Below are positions 36,105 to 45,567 of a stretch of DNA of 64,000 bases, piece after piece. The notes under the pieces are model-generated. The model did not search any database and was not told the origin of the DNA. It saw only the letters and a list, made by a program, of their open reading frames with translations. Positions within the stretch are counted from its first letter, which is position 1. Every line of letters starts with the position of its first letter. The translations under genes were made by a program, and so were the position numbers. This DNA comes from Sulfitobacter sp. M39 (lineage in GTDB: Bacteria > Pseudomonadota > Alphaproteobacteria > Rhodobacterales > Rhodobacteraceae), in contig NZ_WMDZ01000001.1 in NCBI RefSeq assembly GCF_021735935.1, positions 310,001 through 374,000 on the forward strand. The letters are read 5' to 3'.

Positions 36105-37424
36105 TTAAGCCCCGAACCCTTCGCGCCCGATAGAGACATAGGCCGAGAAACCGGCGCGTTTGGCATCTTTCGGGCTGTAGATATTGCGCAGATCTGCCAT
36201 CGCAGGGGTCGCCATGCGCTTGGCCATCCGCTTGAGGTCCAGCGCGCGGAATTCGTTCCACTCCGTCAGAATGACCAGCGCATCCGCATTTTGTGCGGCC
36301 TTATAGGCATCCTCCAGCCACGACACGCCCGGCAGCAAGGCTTCGCCCTCGCGTTTGCCCTGCGGATCAACCACACGCACCTTGGCCCCGTTGCCGACCA
36401 GCGATGGCACAATCGTCAAGCTGGGAGAGTCGCGCATATCGTCGGTGTTGGGCTTGAACGTTACCCCCAGCACCGCGATGGTCTTGCCGTTTACCGACCC
36501 GCCACAGATGTCGACAACCTTGTCGATCATCCGGCGTTTAACCTCGTCGTTCACCTTGATCACGGTTTCGGTCAGCTGCATCGGCACCGAATGATCCTGC
36601 CCCATCCGCGCCAAGGCCTGCGTGTCTTTTGGGAAGCAGCTACCGCCATAGCCCGGGCCCGCATGCAGGAACTTGGACCCGATCCGGTTATCCAGCCCCA
36701 TGCCTTTCGACACCATTTTCACATCCGCACCAGTGCGTTCACACAAGGCCGCGATTTCATTGATAAAGGTAATCTTGGTCGCCAAAAACGCGTTGGCGGC
36801 GTATTTGATCATCTCTGCGCTTTCCAGATCCGTCGACATGATCGAAAACTCGCGCAGCGAGAGCGGGCGGTAGATGTCCTTCATCACCTGTTCGGCGCGT
36901 TCATTCTGCGTGCCTACAACCACGCGGTCGGGGCGCATAAAGTCGTCAATCGCAGCCCCTTCCCGTAGGAATTCGGGGTTCGACGCGACATCGAAATCGG
37001 CGTTGGGATTGGCTTTGGCGACGACCTGTTTGACCTGACGGTTGGTGCCCACAGGCACAGTCGATTTGGTGACGATCACCGCATAACCCGTCAGGACAGA
37101 GGCGATCTCTTCTGCGGCGGCCATGACGTAAGTCAGATCCGCATGCCCGTCCCCGCGCCGGGTCGGCGTCCCAACCGCGATAAACACGGCATCCGCACCA
37201 TCCACTGCGCCGGCAAGATCCCCGGTGAAAGACAGACGACCCGCTGCAACGTTCTTGGCCATCAAGTCATCAAGGCCAGGTTCGTAGATCGGGACGATGC
37301 CCTTTTCCAACTTCTCGATTTTAGACGGGTCTTTGTCGACACAGACAACTTCATGTCCGAAATCCGAGAAACAAACACCCGAGACCAAACCGACATAGCC
37401 GGTGCCAATCATCGCAATCTTCAT
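36105..37424 (-). CDS. ugd: UDP-glucose 6-dehydrogenase
   Basis: The 439-residue NAD-dependent enzyme oxidises UDP-glucose to UDP-glucuronate for surface polysaccharides. It shows the Rossmann motif MIGTGYVGLV, the catalytic Cys263 in GYGGSCFPKDTQ, and the GTP(T)RRGDG and LGVTFKPNTDDMRDSP segments. GDP-mannose dehydrogenase is excluded less firmly, but length and motifs fit Ugd. It is a single gene; no other polysaccharide gene is nearby. Confidence 0.92.
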   Translation of the reverse strand: MKIAMIGTGYVGLVSGVCFSDFGHEVVCVDKDPSKIEKLEKGIVPIYEPGLDDLMAKNVAAGRLSFTGDLAGAVDGADAVFIAVGTPTRRGDGHADLTYVMAAAEEIASVLTGYAVIVTKSTVPVGTNRQVKQVVAKANPNADFDVASNPEFLREGAAIDDFMRPDRVVVGTQNERAEQVMKDIYRPLSLREFSIMSTDLESAEMIKYAANAFLATKITFINEIAALCERTGADVKMVSKGMGLDNRIGSKFLHAGPGYGGSCFPKDTQALARMGQDHSVPMQLTETVIKVNDEVKRRMIDKVVDICGGSVNGKTIAVLGVTFKPNTDDMRDSPSLTIVPSLVGNGAKVRVVDPQGKREGEALLPGVSWLEDAYKAAQNADALVILTEWNEFRALDLKRMAKRMATPAMADLRNIYSPKDAKRAGFSAYVSIGREGFGA

Positions 37425-37484
37425 GAAACTTTATCCTAAATCAATTTGACAGTCAGCAAGCCAAGCCAGCCGGTGCACCCACAT

Positions 37485-38813
37485 CTAGTGATCTGACAGC
37501 GCAAAACCAAGATAGGCAAATGGCATCAGAAGCCGGCGCAAGCGCCCCAGCTCGAACTTTCGCAGCCGCTTTTGCATGACCTGAGGGTAGGGCCGGTCGA
37601 TGGGTTTGCCCATCACCAGATCCGCGACCAGCCCGCCCGAATAGCTACCCATTGCAACACCATTCCCATGATAACAAAGGCTTGCATAGACGGCACCGGG
37701 GTCAGGGAGCTTGCCGACAAAGGGCATTTGCGCGCGCGATAGACATACCATACCCGACCATTGGTAGGGTGTCTCAACGTCTTTCCACGCCGGGAAAAAC
37801 TTTTCGAAATCGCGGCGCACACGCGCAATGGCGCGCGCCTCTGCCGCTTTGCCCGTCACCAAGCCGCCGCGCATGCCAAACAACATCCGGCGATCCGGCA
37901 TCAGCCTGAAATAATGCAGCAAATTGCGCGTATCTGCGGACATATAATCGCTCTTCCACCCCGCGGCATCAAGCTCTGCCTCGGTCAGGGGGCGGGACAC
38001 AAGGACGGTCGACTGCGTGGGCATATAGCGCGCAGACAGCCCCGGCACCAAATCTTCCGAGGAATACCCGTTGGTAGCGACAATCACTTTCTGTGCAAGC
38101 ACCCTGCCCTTGGGCGTTCGAACGTCGTGACCCTGCGCCGCCTGCCGCACCTCAAGCGCAGGCGTATCATGGTAAATCACCGCACCCGCCTTTTCCGCCG
38201 CCGCGGCAAGGCCGATCACGTATTTCCGCGGGTTCAGCGCAAAGCCCGCCGGAATATGCAGTGCCCCGTGGAACGGCCCCGAAAGCCCATGCGGCGCGAA
38301 ATCTGCGGGATCAATAAGCCGCGCCTCTAGCCCGTAGTTTTCTCGCACCTCGCGGGCGCGCGTGCGGAAATCCTCCATATCTTTGGGCCGATGCGCCAGC
38401 TCGATCTCCCCGTCGGAGTGGCGGTCAACGTCGATCCCATGCCGCGTGATCAACGCATCAACAAAGTTGATCGCCGCTAGCTCAGCCGCGCGAAAGCGCA
38501 ACCGATCCTCGCGCCCCGCAAGCTTGTCCAGCGCGGCATCACTTAGCCGTCCGCCCCCAAGGCAGCAGAAGCCCCCATTGCGGCCCGACGCGCCCCAGCC
38601 GACGTATCGATTTTCCAGCACGACCGCCGAATATCCAGCCTCCGCAAGGCGCAACGCGGCAGAGAGCCCTGTAAAGCCGCCGCCCACAATCGCCACGTCA
38701 CAGGATACGTCACCTTCCAACGCAGATCTATCGGCAGGGGCGCAGGTTTGATCCCACCAACAATTTTCCCTTGGCGCATCTGTATAGGCAAAATCGTTAA
38801 ATATTCGTTTCAT
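37485..38813 (-). CDS. FAD-dependent oxidoreductase, gamma-glutamylputrescine-oxidase-like
   Basis: The 442-residue flavoenzyme belongs to the DAO family, with the FAD motif VAIVGGGFTGLSAALRLAE near residue 40 and WGASGRNGGFC typical of the PuuB/OrdL group. It likely oxidises an amine such as gamma-glutamylputrescine. It lies 13 bases behind potI and is probably the last gene of the potFGHI operon, which supports a role in polyamine use. No gamma-glutamylputrescine synthetase is in the window, so the exact substrate is uncertain. The start is ATG 38813. Confidence 0.8.
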   Translation of the reverse strand: MKRIFNDFAYTDAPRENCWWDQTCAPADRSALEGDVSCDVAIVGGGFTGLSAALRLAEAGYSAVVLENRYVGWGASGRNGGFCCLGGGRLSDAALDKLAGREDRLRFRAAELAAINFVDALITRHGIDVDRHSDGEIELAHRPKDMEDFRTRAREVRENYGLEARLIDPADFAPHGLSGPFHGALHIPAGFALNPRKYVIGLAAAAEKAGAVIYHDTPALEVRQAAQGHDVRTPKGRVLAQKVIVATNGYSSEDLVPGLSARYMPTQSTVLVSRPLTEAELDAAGWKSDYMSADTRNLLHYFRLMPDRRMLFGMRGGLVTGKAAEARAIARVRRDFEKFFPAWKDVETPYQWSGMVCLSRAQMPFVGKLPDPGAVYASLCYHGNGVAMGSYSGGLVADLVMGKPIDRPYPQVMQKRLRKFELGRLRRLLMPFAYLGFALSDH

Positions 38814-38826
38814 GCCGCAGCTCTTT

Positions 38827-39648
38827 TCATACCGCGGCGCGTTCTGCCGCCTGCACATCGCGTTGCGCCCTGATCGCCTTGCGCTTCGAGACCAGCGACG
38901 CCGTGATAACCCCGAATGTCACGATACCGATCATGATGGTTGATAATGCGTTAATCTCGGGGGAGACGCCAAGACGCACCGCGCTCCAGATCTTGATCGG
39001 CAGGGTTGTGGAGGACGGGCCCGTGGTAAATGAAGCGATAACAAGGTCGTCCAGCGAGAGCGTGAACGCCAACAGCCATCCCGATATGACCGCCGGCGCG
39101 ATGATCGGCAAGGTCACCAAACGGAAGGCGTCGAAAGGCGAACAGCCAAGGTCCAGTGCCGCTTCCTCCAGCGATCGGTCAAAAGTCACCAGCCGCGATG
39201 ACACGACCACTGACACGTAGCACATCGAAAAGGTCGTGTGTGCCAGCACGATGGTCAGCGTCCCCCGATCCAGCCCGATCCCGATAAACAGAAGCAACAG
39301 CGACAGGCCGGTAATCACCTCCGGCATGACCAGCGGCGCGTAGATCATGCCAGAGAAGAGCGTACGCCCTGCAAACCGCCCCCCGCGCACAAGGATGTAT
39401 GCCGCCATCGTCCCCAACACCGTTGCCAGCGTAGAGGATGCCACCGCGACCTTCAGCGTTACCATCGCAGCATTCAGAAATGCCTCATTCTGAAGCAGCT
39501 CGCCGTACCATTTGGTCGAGAAACCGGCCCAGACAGTCACCAGTTTCGAACTGTTAAAACTGTAGATGACCAACAGGATCATCGGCAGATAAAGAAAAGC
39601 AAACCCGAGGGTGAGCGACGTAATATTGAACCAGCTTGCGCGTCTCAT
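38827..39648 (-). CDS. potI: Putrescine ABC transporter permease
   Basis: The 273-residue inner-membrane permease has six predicted helices and the EAA loop that contacts the ATPase (EEAALDLGCSPFDAFRLVTLP). Order and similarity fit PotI. The start overlaps the potH stop by 4 bases, and the flavoenzyme gene follows. With PotF, PotG and PotH it should import putrescine or a similar polyamine. Confidence 0.9.
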   Translation of the reverse strand: MRRASWFNITSLTLGFAFLYLPMILLVIYSFNSSKLVTVWAGFSTKWYGELLQNEAFLNAAMVTLKVAVASSTLATVLGTMAAYILVRGGRFAGRTLFSGMIYAPLVMPEVITGLSLLLLFIGIGLDRGTLTIVLAHTTFSMCYVSVVVSSRLVTFDRSLEEAALDLGCSPFDAFRLVTLPIIAPAVISGWLLAFTLSLDDLVIASFTTGPSSTTLPIKIWSAVRLGVSPEINALSTIMIGIVTFGVITASLVSKRKAIRAQRDVQAAERAAV

Positions 39649-40526
39649 GCCTCCACCTCGGCCTGACGTTGCTGGTTGCGCTGGAACAGAACGATTGGAA
39701 CGATCAATATCAGTAGCAGGATCACCGCCACCGCGCTCGCGACGGGCCAGTCGCGGTTGTTAAAGAACTCCTCGAACAAGACCTTGCCGATCATCAACGT
39801 CCCTGAACCGCCCAACAAAGAGGGGATAACAAATTCGCCCAGCGCGGGGATAAAGACCAGGAAACACCCTGCAATGATCCCGTTGCGAGACAAAGGTATC
39901 GTGACCAGCCAGAATGCCTTTAACCGTGAACATCCCAGATCTTCAGCGGCCTCGATCAAGGATTCGTCCAACCGATCTAGCGCGGCGTAGATCGGTAGAA
40001 TCATGAATGGCAGATAAGTGTAAACAATTCCTATATAGACCGCGGTCGTCGTGTTCATGATCGTCAAAGGCGTATCGATGATGCCCAACCACAGCAGGAA
40101 TTGGTTCAAAAGCCCCTCATTACTCAGAATACCGACCCACGCGTAAACGCGGATCAGGAAGCTGGTCCAAAAGGGCAAAATCACCAGCATCATGAGGGTC
40201 GGACGCCATTCCTCGGGCGCGCGGGCCATGCCGTAGGCCATCGGGTAGCCCACCAAAACCGCTAAAACCGTAGATATTAACGCAATCTTCAAACTGCTTA
40301 GGTACGCCTTCCAGTAGAGATCGTCCGAAGCAAGAAAGGTAAAGTTTTCCAGATCGAATGCCGCAAACATCGCCCAGATCCCGTCCTTCGCCGTCGGGGA
40401 GTATGGAGGAATCGACAAAGCCAGATCAGAGAGAGAAATTTTAAAAACAATGATGAAAGGAATGAAAAACAGCGCGAGCAACCAGGCATAGGGCACCGCG
40501 ATAAGGAAGAAGCGACGCATATTCAT
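39645..40526 (-). CDS. potH: Putrescine ABC transporter permease
   Basis: The 293-residue permease has six helices and the EAA loop IEAAEDLGCSRLKAFWLVTIP. ATG 40526 forms an ATGA overlap with the potG stop and is preferred over the Met two codons later and the longer upstream frame. It pairs with PotI to form the membrane channel of the importer. Confidence 0.9.
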   Translation of the reverse strand: MNMRRFFLIAVPYAWLLALFFIPFIIVFKISLSDLALSIPPYSPTAKDGIWAMFAAFDLENFTFLASDDLYWKAYLSSLKIALISTVLAVLVGYPMAYGMARAPEEWRPTLMMLVILPFWTSFLIRVYAWVGILSNEGLLNQFLLWLGIIDTPLTIMNTTTAVYIGIVYTYLPFMILPIYAALDRLDESLIEAAEDLGCSRLKAFWLVTIPLSRNGIIAGCFLVFIPALGEFVIPSLLGGSGTLMIGKVLFEEFFNNRDWPVASAVAVILLLILIVPIVLFQRNQQRQAEVEA

Positions 40527-41650
40527 CGCTCCAACAGGACGCCGGCGGTGGCGCTCCATGAAATCCAGACCTTATCCTCCCACGTGATCGTGCGGCGCGA
40601 CAGCCGACGCGTGTTTGCGGTCTGCGCCTTGATCACTTGTCCACCCGCCAGCTGGACATGGTAGGTGCTGAGATTGCCAAGATATGCGATGTCTAGAACG
40701 GTGCCCTGAACAACATTCTTCATTTCTGTCGGCTTCTCGGTAGAAATGGCGATCTTTTCGGGTCGGATCGCAAGATGCGCTTCCTGCCTATCACTGAACG
40801 GTCGTTCCGAAGCCGCAAGCAAGGGGGCCTCATTCGCGACCCAATCAACGTGGTACATATTCTCGCCCGCGGGCTTCACCGTGCCGGAGATAATGTTCAC
40901 GTCACCGATGAAGTCAGCAACGTAGACGGAATTAGGTGCTTCGTAGATACCCCCTGGTGTGGCGACCTGGATGATCTGCCCTTCATCCATCACAGCCACG
41001 CGGCTCGCGACGGTCATCGCTTCCTCCTGATCGTGGGTAACGATAACAAAGGTGGTTCCCGTGCTTTCCTGGATATCCATCAGCTCAAACTGGGTGTCCT
41101 GACGCAGCTTTTTGTCCAGCGCGCCAAGCGGTTCGTCCAGTAGCAAAAGCTTCGGGGCTTTGGCGAGGGACCGCGCAAGCGCGACCCGTTGACGTTGCCC
41201 CCCCGAAATCTGGTGGGGTTTGCGTTTGGCAAATTTGGTAAGGCGCGTCAGCTTGAGCATCTCTTCAACGCGTGCGGCGATATCTGCCTTGGACATATCC
41301 CCTCGTTTCAACCCAAAGGCGATATTTTCCCAGACAGACAGATGTGGAAACAGGGCATAGGACTGAAACATCATGTTCACCGCCCGCTTGTTCGGCGGGA
41401 TGCCCGCGATATTCTTACCCGCCAATTCGATCTTGCCCGCGCTTGGGTTTTCAAACCCGGCAAGCATGCGCATCATCGTTGTTTTACCGCAGCCCGAAGG
41501 CCCCAGCAGTGCAAAGAACTCGCTTTCATAAATACTCAAAGACAGATCATCGATCGCAACGAAATCGCCAAAACGCTTTGTCACATTCTCGAAGCGGATA
41601 AGCGGCTTTTCGTTCGGGTCATCCCACGGGGCGAAAACGGGTTGGCTCAC
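40523..41650 (-). CDS. potG: Putrescine ABC transporter ATP-binding protein
   Basis: The 375-residue ATPase shows Walker A LLGPSGCGKTT, signature ISGGQRQRVALARS, Walker B LLLLDEPLGALD and the switch histidine in VTHDQEEA, plus a C-terminal TOBE domain (about 290-375). It energises the PotH/PotI channel. It lies 92 bases downstream of potF; that gap has two strong hairpins. Confidence 0.93.
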   Translation of the reverse strand: MSQPVFAPWDDPNEKPLIRFENVTKRFGDFVAIDDLSLSIYESEFFALLGPSGCGKTTMMRMLAGFENPSAGKIELAGKNIAGIPPNKRAVNMMFQSYALFPHLSVWENIAFGLKRGDMSKADIAARVEEMLKLTRLTKFAKRKPHQISGGQRQRVALARSLAKAPKLLLLDEPLGALDKKLRQDTQFELMDIQESTGTTFVIVTHDQEEAMTVASRVAVMDEGQIIQVATPGGIYEAPNSVYVADFIGDVNIISGTVKPAGENMYHVDWVANEAPLLAASERPFSDRQEAHLAIRPEKIAISTEKPTEMKNVVQGTVLDIAYLGNLSTYHVQLAGGQVIKAQTANTRRLSRRTITWEDKVWISWSATAGVLLER

Positions 41651-41676
41651 TTTGATCTATCCTTTGCACAGCGTTT

Positions 41677-41735
41677 ACCCCTCCGGGTGGAGGGGTCCGG
41701 TAGTTCGGGTCAAAACCGGTAAGGCTTTGACCCGA
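41677..41735 (-). promoter_or_regulatory. Two stem-loops between potF and potG
   Basis: Perfect inverted repeats lie at 41705-41735 (TCGGGTCAAA/TTTGACCCGA, 11-base loop) and 41677-41696 (ACCCCTCC/GGAGGGGT, 4-base loop). Neither is followed by a T-run on the minus strand, so they are more likely to stabilise the potF end of the mRNA or attenuate partly, giving more binding protein than ATPase. Confidence 0.6.
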
Positions 41736-41742
41736 TGCGATT

Positions 41743-42828
41743 TTAGATACCAGATTTGATCTTCGTCCACATACGCGTGACGACACGCTGTACCTTGGGC
41801 GAATAGGAAGAAATGGTATACAGGTTTTCCAGCGTGGCTTCGTCTGGGTAAATCGCTGTGTCCCCGATCACGTCCTCGGCAAGGAACTCCTGGCTCGCCT
41901 TGTTGCCGTTCGCATAGTAAACGTAGTTCGAGGCGGCGGCCATGTTCTCTGGTTCCATCATGAAATTCAAGAACTTATGCGCCCCATCCGGGTTTGGCGC
42001 ATCCGCTGGAATGGCCATATTGTCGAACCACATCAACGCCCCTTCTTTTGGCGCGTAGTAGGCGATTTCGACACCGTTATCCGCCTCGGCCGCGCGGTCA
42101 CGCGATTGTAGAATGTCACCCGACCAGCCGAAGGCAACGCAGATATCACCGTTGGCCAGTGCGTTAATATACTCCGAGCTGTGGAACTTTTGAACGTGGG
42201 GGGCAACCGCCGTCAAAACAGGCTCCGCCTTAGCGATCACGTCAGGGTCCTGGGATTGGGGATCTTCGCCCAGAAACTTCAGCGCCGCGGGGATCATTTC
42301 TGTCGGAGCGTCAAGGAAATGGACGCCACATTCAGCCAGCTTTTCCATGTTCTCGGGCTTGAATACGAGGTCTAGCGAATCAACAGGGGCATCTTCGCCC
42401 AGCACTTCCTTAACCTTGGTCATGTTAACGCCAAGCCCAGTGGTGCCCCACATATAGTTAACGGCATATTCATTACCGGGGTCGTATTTCGATACGCGGT
42501 CCTCGATCACGTCCCACATGTTGGCGATGTTCGGCAGCTTGTCTTTGTCGAGCTTCTGGAAAACCCCCGCCGTGATCTGGCGTTCAAGGAAGGTACCGGT
42601 CGGGACAACCACGTCGTAGCCGGACCCGCCTGCAAGCATCTTGGTTTCAAGCACTTCGTTACTGTCAAACACGTCATAGATCAGATCAATGCCGGTTTCT
42701 GTTTCAAATTTCTGCAACAGGTCTTCGTCGATGTAGTCGGACCAGTTATAGACCCGCACCTCTTCACCCAAGGCGCTGGTGGCGATCAATGCCGTTGCTG
42801 CGATTGAACTGAGCAAGCTATATTTCAT
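41743..42828 (-). CDS. potF: Putrescine-binding periplasmic protein
   Basis: The 361-residue product has a signal peptide (about 1-21, ending TSALG) and the PotD/PotF mature start EEVRVYNWSDYIDEDLLQKF. It captures putrescine or a related polyamine for PotGHI. The start is ATG 42828, since the site CGGGAG lies six bases before it; the ATG at 42834 would leave no spacing. It is the first gene of a minus-strand operon and is divergent from the gntR gene. Confidence 0.93.
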   Translation of the reverse strand: MKYSLLSSIAATALIATSALGEEVRVYNWSDYIDEDLLQKFETETGIDLIYDVFDSNEVLETKMLAGGSGYDVVVPTGTFLERQITAGVFQKLDKDKLPNIANMWDVIEDRVSKYDPGNEYAVNYMWGTTGLGVNMTKVKEVLGEDAPVDSLDLVFKPENMEKLAECGVHFLDAPTEMIPAALKFLGEDPQSQDPDVIAKAEPVLTAVAPHVQKFHSSEYINALANGDICVAFGWSGDILQSRDRAAEADNGVEIAYYAPKEGALMWFDNMAIPADAPNPDGAHKFLNFMMEPENMAAASNYVYYANGNKASQEFLAEDVIGDTAIYPDEATLENLYTISSYSPKVQRVVTRMWTKIKSGI

Positions 42829-42873
42829 TGTCATCTCCCGTTGTGTAGGCTCAGTTGATCCGAACCTTTCGTC

Positions 42874-42887
42874 AATTTGATCAAGTT
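42874..42887. promoter_or_regulatory. Candidate GntR operator upstream of potF
   Basis: AATTTGATCAAGTT is nearly palindromic around TTGATCAA and lies 46 bases before the potF start, in the region shared with gntR. Close copies at 42969 and 43722 suggest a common regulator. A possible potF promoter on the minus strand (TTGTCG, 17 bases, TCAAAT) would overlap it, consistent with repression. Confidence 0.5.
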
Positions 42888-42968
42888 TTGCGTCATGCGA
42901 CAAGATCATTTATAATTTTACGCAGGTGCATGCCGTGGTTCAAAATGTGGTTGAGTACAATTTAGGCA

Positions 42969-42982
42969 AATTTGATGAACTT
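42969..42982. promoter_or_regulatory. Candidate GntR operator at the gntR start
   Basis: AATTTGATGAACTT differs at two positions from the 42874 motif and overlaps the gntR start codon (42975), which would fit autoregulation. Because part of it is coding, chance is possible. Confidence 0.35.
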
Positions 42983-43655
42983 AAATTCCGCTGACCTTGC
43001 GTCGCAAAAGCCTTTGGAAAGCCCGGCCAAGGTGCCGGCCCATCAGCATGTCTATGAACGCGTGCGCAAGCTGATCCTGTTCGGCGACCTTGCCCCTGGT
43101 CAGGCCGTCACCATTCAAGGCCTTGCAGAAACCCTTGATGCGGGCATGACCCCAGTGCGCGAAGCGCTGCGCCGTTTGATCGCCGAAGGCGCGCTGGTGC
43201 ATCAGGGCAATCGCCGCGTATCAGTGCCTGTGCTGGACCTCGAAGGGGTTAACGAGCTGGAATTCATGCGAAAAACTCTTGAAACAGAGCTTGCACAACG
43301 TGCCACAGGCCGCATGTCAGAGACTGTTTTAAACGAACTTGCACAGGTGGATGACGCGCTGAACCACGCGATTGATCGCGGGGATATCGGCGAATACCTG
43401 ACCCAGAACTACCGTTTTCACACCATCATCAACGCCTGTGCAGAGGCCCCTATTCTGGCCGCGACCGTCGACCGCTTATGGCTGATGTTCGGCCCGTCGC
43501 TGCGCGTGGTCTGCGGTCGGTTTGGCACGTCGAACCTGCCAGATAAACATGCCGACTTGCTCGCGGCTTTTCGCGAAGGCGATGCGTCAAAGGCTGCGCA
43601 GGCCATGGCCGAGGATGTTTCTCAGGGCATGGTCCAGATTCGCGCCTCGCTTTGA
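42975..43655 (+). CDS. GntR-family transcriptional regulator (FCD type)
   Basis: The 226-residue regulator has an N-terminal winged helix-turn-helix (about 25-90, VYERVRKLILFGDLAPG, GMTPVREALRRLIAEG) and an FCD ligand-binding domain with helical bundle and a likely metal histidine in YRFHTIIN. Its place between the potFGHI operon and the aminotransferase gene makes it the likely controller of both; the ligand is probably a polyamine or product. The start is ATG 42975; a TTG just before it is not preferred. Confidence 0.9.
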   Translation: MNLNSADLASQKPLESPAKVPAHQHVYERVRKLILFGDLAPGQAVTIQGLAETLDAGMTPVREALRRLIAEGALVHQGNRRVSVPVLDLEGVNELEFMRKTLETELAQRATGRMSETVLNELAQVDDALNHAIDRGDIGEYLTQNYRFHTIINACAEAPILAATVDRLWLMFGPSLRVVCGRFGTSNLPDKHADLLAAFREGDASKAAQAMAEDVSQGMVQIRASL

Positions 43656-43721
43656 TTAAAATCTGATCGGCTGATAGCCGTTTATCATCACCACAGCAGA
43701 GCGATTCGATTGACTCTGCAT

Positions 43722-43735
43722 AATTTGATCATATT
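43722..43735. promoter_or_regulatory. Candidate GntR operator upstream of the aminotransferase gene
   Basis: AATTTGATCATATT shares the first ten bases (AATTTGATCA) and the last two with the motif upstream of potF. It lies 42 bases before the aminotransferase start, at a usual distance for an operator. Confidence 0.5.
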
Positions 43736-43776
43736 CTGAGCCCAATCTTCCCTCCCCATTCCCAGAGGTGTTCTTT

Positions 43777-45207
43777 ATGGCCCATATCACCAACCACATG
43801 CCCACCGCCGAGCTGCAAGCGCTTGACGCCGCGCATCACATGCACCCGTTCACCACCAATGACGAGCTTGCCGAGAAGGGCGCGCGGATTATCACCCGTG
43901 CCAAGGGCGTCTACCTGACCGACAGCGAGGGGAACGAGATCCTCGATGGGATGGCGGGTCTTTGGTGCGTCAACATCGGTTATGGCCGTCAGGAAATGGC
44001 CGATGTCGCCGCGCGCCAGATGCTCGAGCTGAACTACTACAACACGTTCTTCATGACCTCCCACGTGCCCGCCATCGCCCTTGCAAAAGAGATTGCGTCA
44101 CTGGCCCCCGGCGATCTGAACCATGTGTTCTTTGCCGGGTCGGGGTCCGAAGCGAATGACACCAACATCCGGATGGTGCGCACCTATTGGGCGATGAAAG
44201 GGAAGCCAGAGAAATCCCACATCATCAGCCGCAAGAATGCCTATCACGGGTCGTCGATGGGGTCCGGCTCTCTTGGTGGCATGAGCTATATGCACGAACA
44301 GGGCGGCATGCCGATCCCCGGTATTCACCATATCAACCAGCCCGACTGGTGGGTGGAAGGTGGCGATCATACGCCCGAGGCGTTCGGCCTTGCCCGCGCG
44401 CAAGAGCTTGAAGCCAAGATCCTCGAGCTGGGGGCAGATAATGTCGCGGCGTTCATCGGTGAACCCATTCAGGGCGCGGGCGGTGTTATCGTGCCGCCAA
44501 GCACCTACTGGCCCGAAATCCAGCGTATTTGTGACAAGTACGACGTATTGATCATCGCGGACGAGGTGATCTGTGGCTTTGGCCGGACAGGCAGCTGGTT
44601 CGGGTCCGAAACCATGGGAATCAAGCCGCATATCATGACCATTGCCAAGGGCCTGAGCTCTGGCTACCAGCCGATTGGCGGGTCCATCGTTTGTGACGAG
44701 ATCGCGCAGACCATCGGGTCCGGGGAGTTCAATCACGGCTATACCTATTCGGGGCACCCCGTCTGCTCGGCCGTGGCACTGGAAAACCTGCGGATTATGC
44801 AGGACGAAAAGATTCTGGATCACGTGAACAATGTTGCGGCCCCCGCCCTGAAGGAGGGGCTGGCCAAATTGGCAGAGCATCCTTTGGTCGGCACCGTCAA
44901 CGTCGCGGGTCTTATGGCGTCGCTGCCGCTGTCCCCGCGCAAAGAAACGCGGTCAAAGTTCGCAGGCGATGCAGGAACCGTCGGTTATATGTGTCGTGAA
45001 CGCTGCTTTGCGAATAATCTGGTGATGCGCCACGTCGGCGACCGGATGATCATCTCGCCACCGCTGGTGATCACCCCCGAAGAGATCAAAGTATTCATGA
45101 CGCGCGCCACCAAAGCGCTGGATGAAACCTATACCGCGGTCAAAGAAGGCGGCCTGCTCAAGGCAGCCGAAGACCACGCGCAAGACGCTGAATCGCCGCT
45201 CGGCTAA
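43777..45207 (+). CDS. Class III aminotransferase, putrescine-pyruvate type
   Basis: The 476-residue PLP enzyme has the class III motifs: GSGSEANDTNIRMVRTYW, IIADEVICGFGRTG and the PLP lysine Lys291 in TIAKGLSSGYQPIG. It belongs to the group of omega-amine:pyruvate transaminases such as SpuC; taurine or beta-alanine could also be substrates. Its place between a GntR regulator and two polyamine transporters favours putrescine. The start is ATG 43777 after AGAGG. Confidence 0.88.
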   Translation: MAHITNHMPTAELQALDAAHHMHPFTTNDELAEKGARIITRAKGVYLTDSEGNEILDGMAGLWCVNIGYGRQEMADVAARQMLELNYYNTFFMTSHVPAIALAKEIASLAPGDLNHVFFAGSGSEANDTNIRMVRTYWAMKGKPEKSHIISRKNAYHGSSMGSGSLGGMSYMHEQGGMPIPGIHHINQPDWWVEGGDHTPEAFGLARAQELEAKILELGADNVAAFIGEPIQGAGGVIVPPSTYWPEIQRICDKYDVLIIADEVICGFGRTGSWFGSETMGIKPHIMTIAKGLSSGYQPIGGSIVCDEIAQTIGSGEFNHGYTYSGHPVCSAVALENLRIMQDEKILDHVNNVAAPALKEGLAKLAEHPLVGTVNVAGLMASLPLSPRKETRSKFAGDAGTVGYMCRERCFANNLVMRHVGDRMIISPPLVITPEEIKVFMTRATKALDETYTAVKEGGLLKAAEDHAQDAESPLG

Positions 45208-45567
45208 GGCGTGACATACATTCGGGACGAGGCGCAAAGGTCGCCCGTCCCGCCGCTGGAAGCCCTGCAAGGACTTGTCTGTTTGCGACATCGGCAGTGG
45301 CTGACCAGCGCTCAAAATCGCCGGGTTCGGGGCGAGCCGCTGAGGCTTAGCCTATGGCAGATATTAACGAATTTCCCTTATTTCAAGCAGGCTGCACAGT
45401 AATTCCGCAGGCAAAAGAACTGTTTCTTGTCAAATAACCGTCGATCTTCCCGCAATTGACGCTTTCTGCCCAAAAGTGTCGTTAATTGGTTGCAAAGCGG
45501 AAACCAGCCAGTTTTAACTTCCTGTCAACAAGGGCGCTTGAACGTCACAATAAACGGGGAGCCAGCT
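45208..45567 (+). promoter_or_regulatory. 360-base gap: hairpin and possible promoter of the second pot operon
   Basis: No gene is supported here. Near its start GGGACG...CGTCCC with an inner GGCG...CGCC forms a strong hairpin (45224-45251) without a T-run, possibly ending the aminotransferase transcript. Near the 3' end, TTGACG (45456) and TCGTTA (45479) with 17-base spacing could be a sigma-70 promoter for potA. I see no copy of the AATTTGAT motif, so this operon may be regulated separately. Confidence 0.4.
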
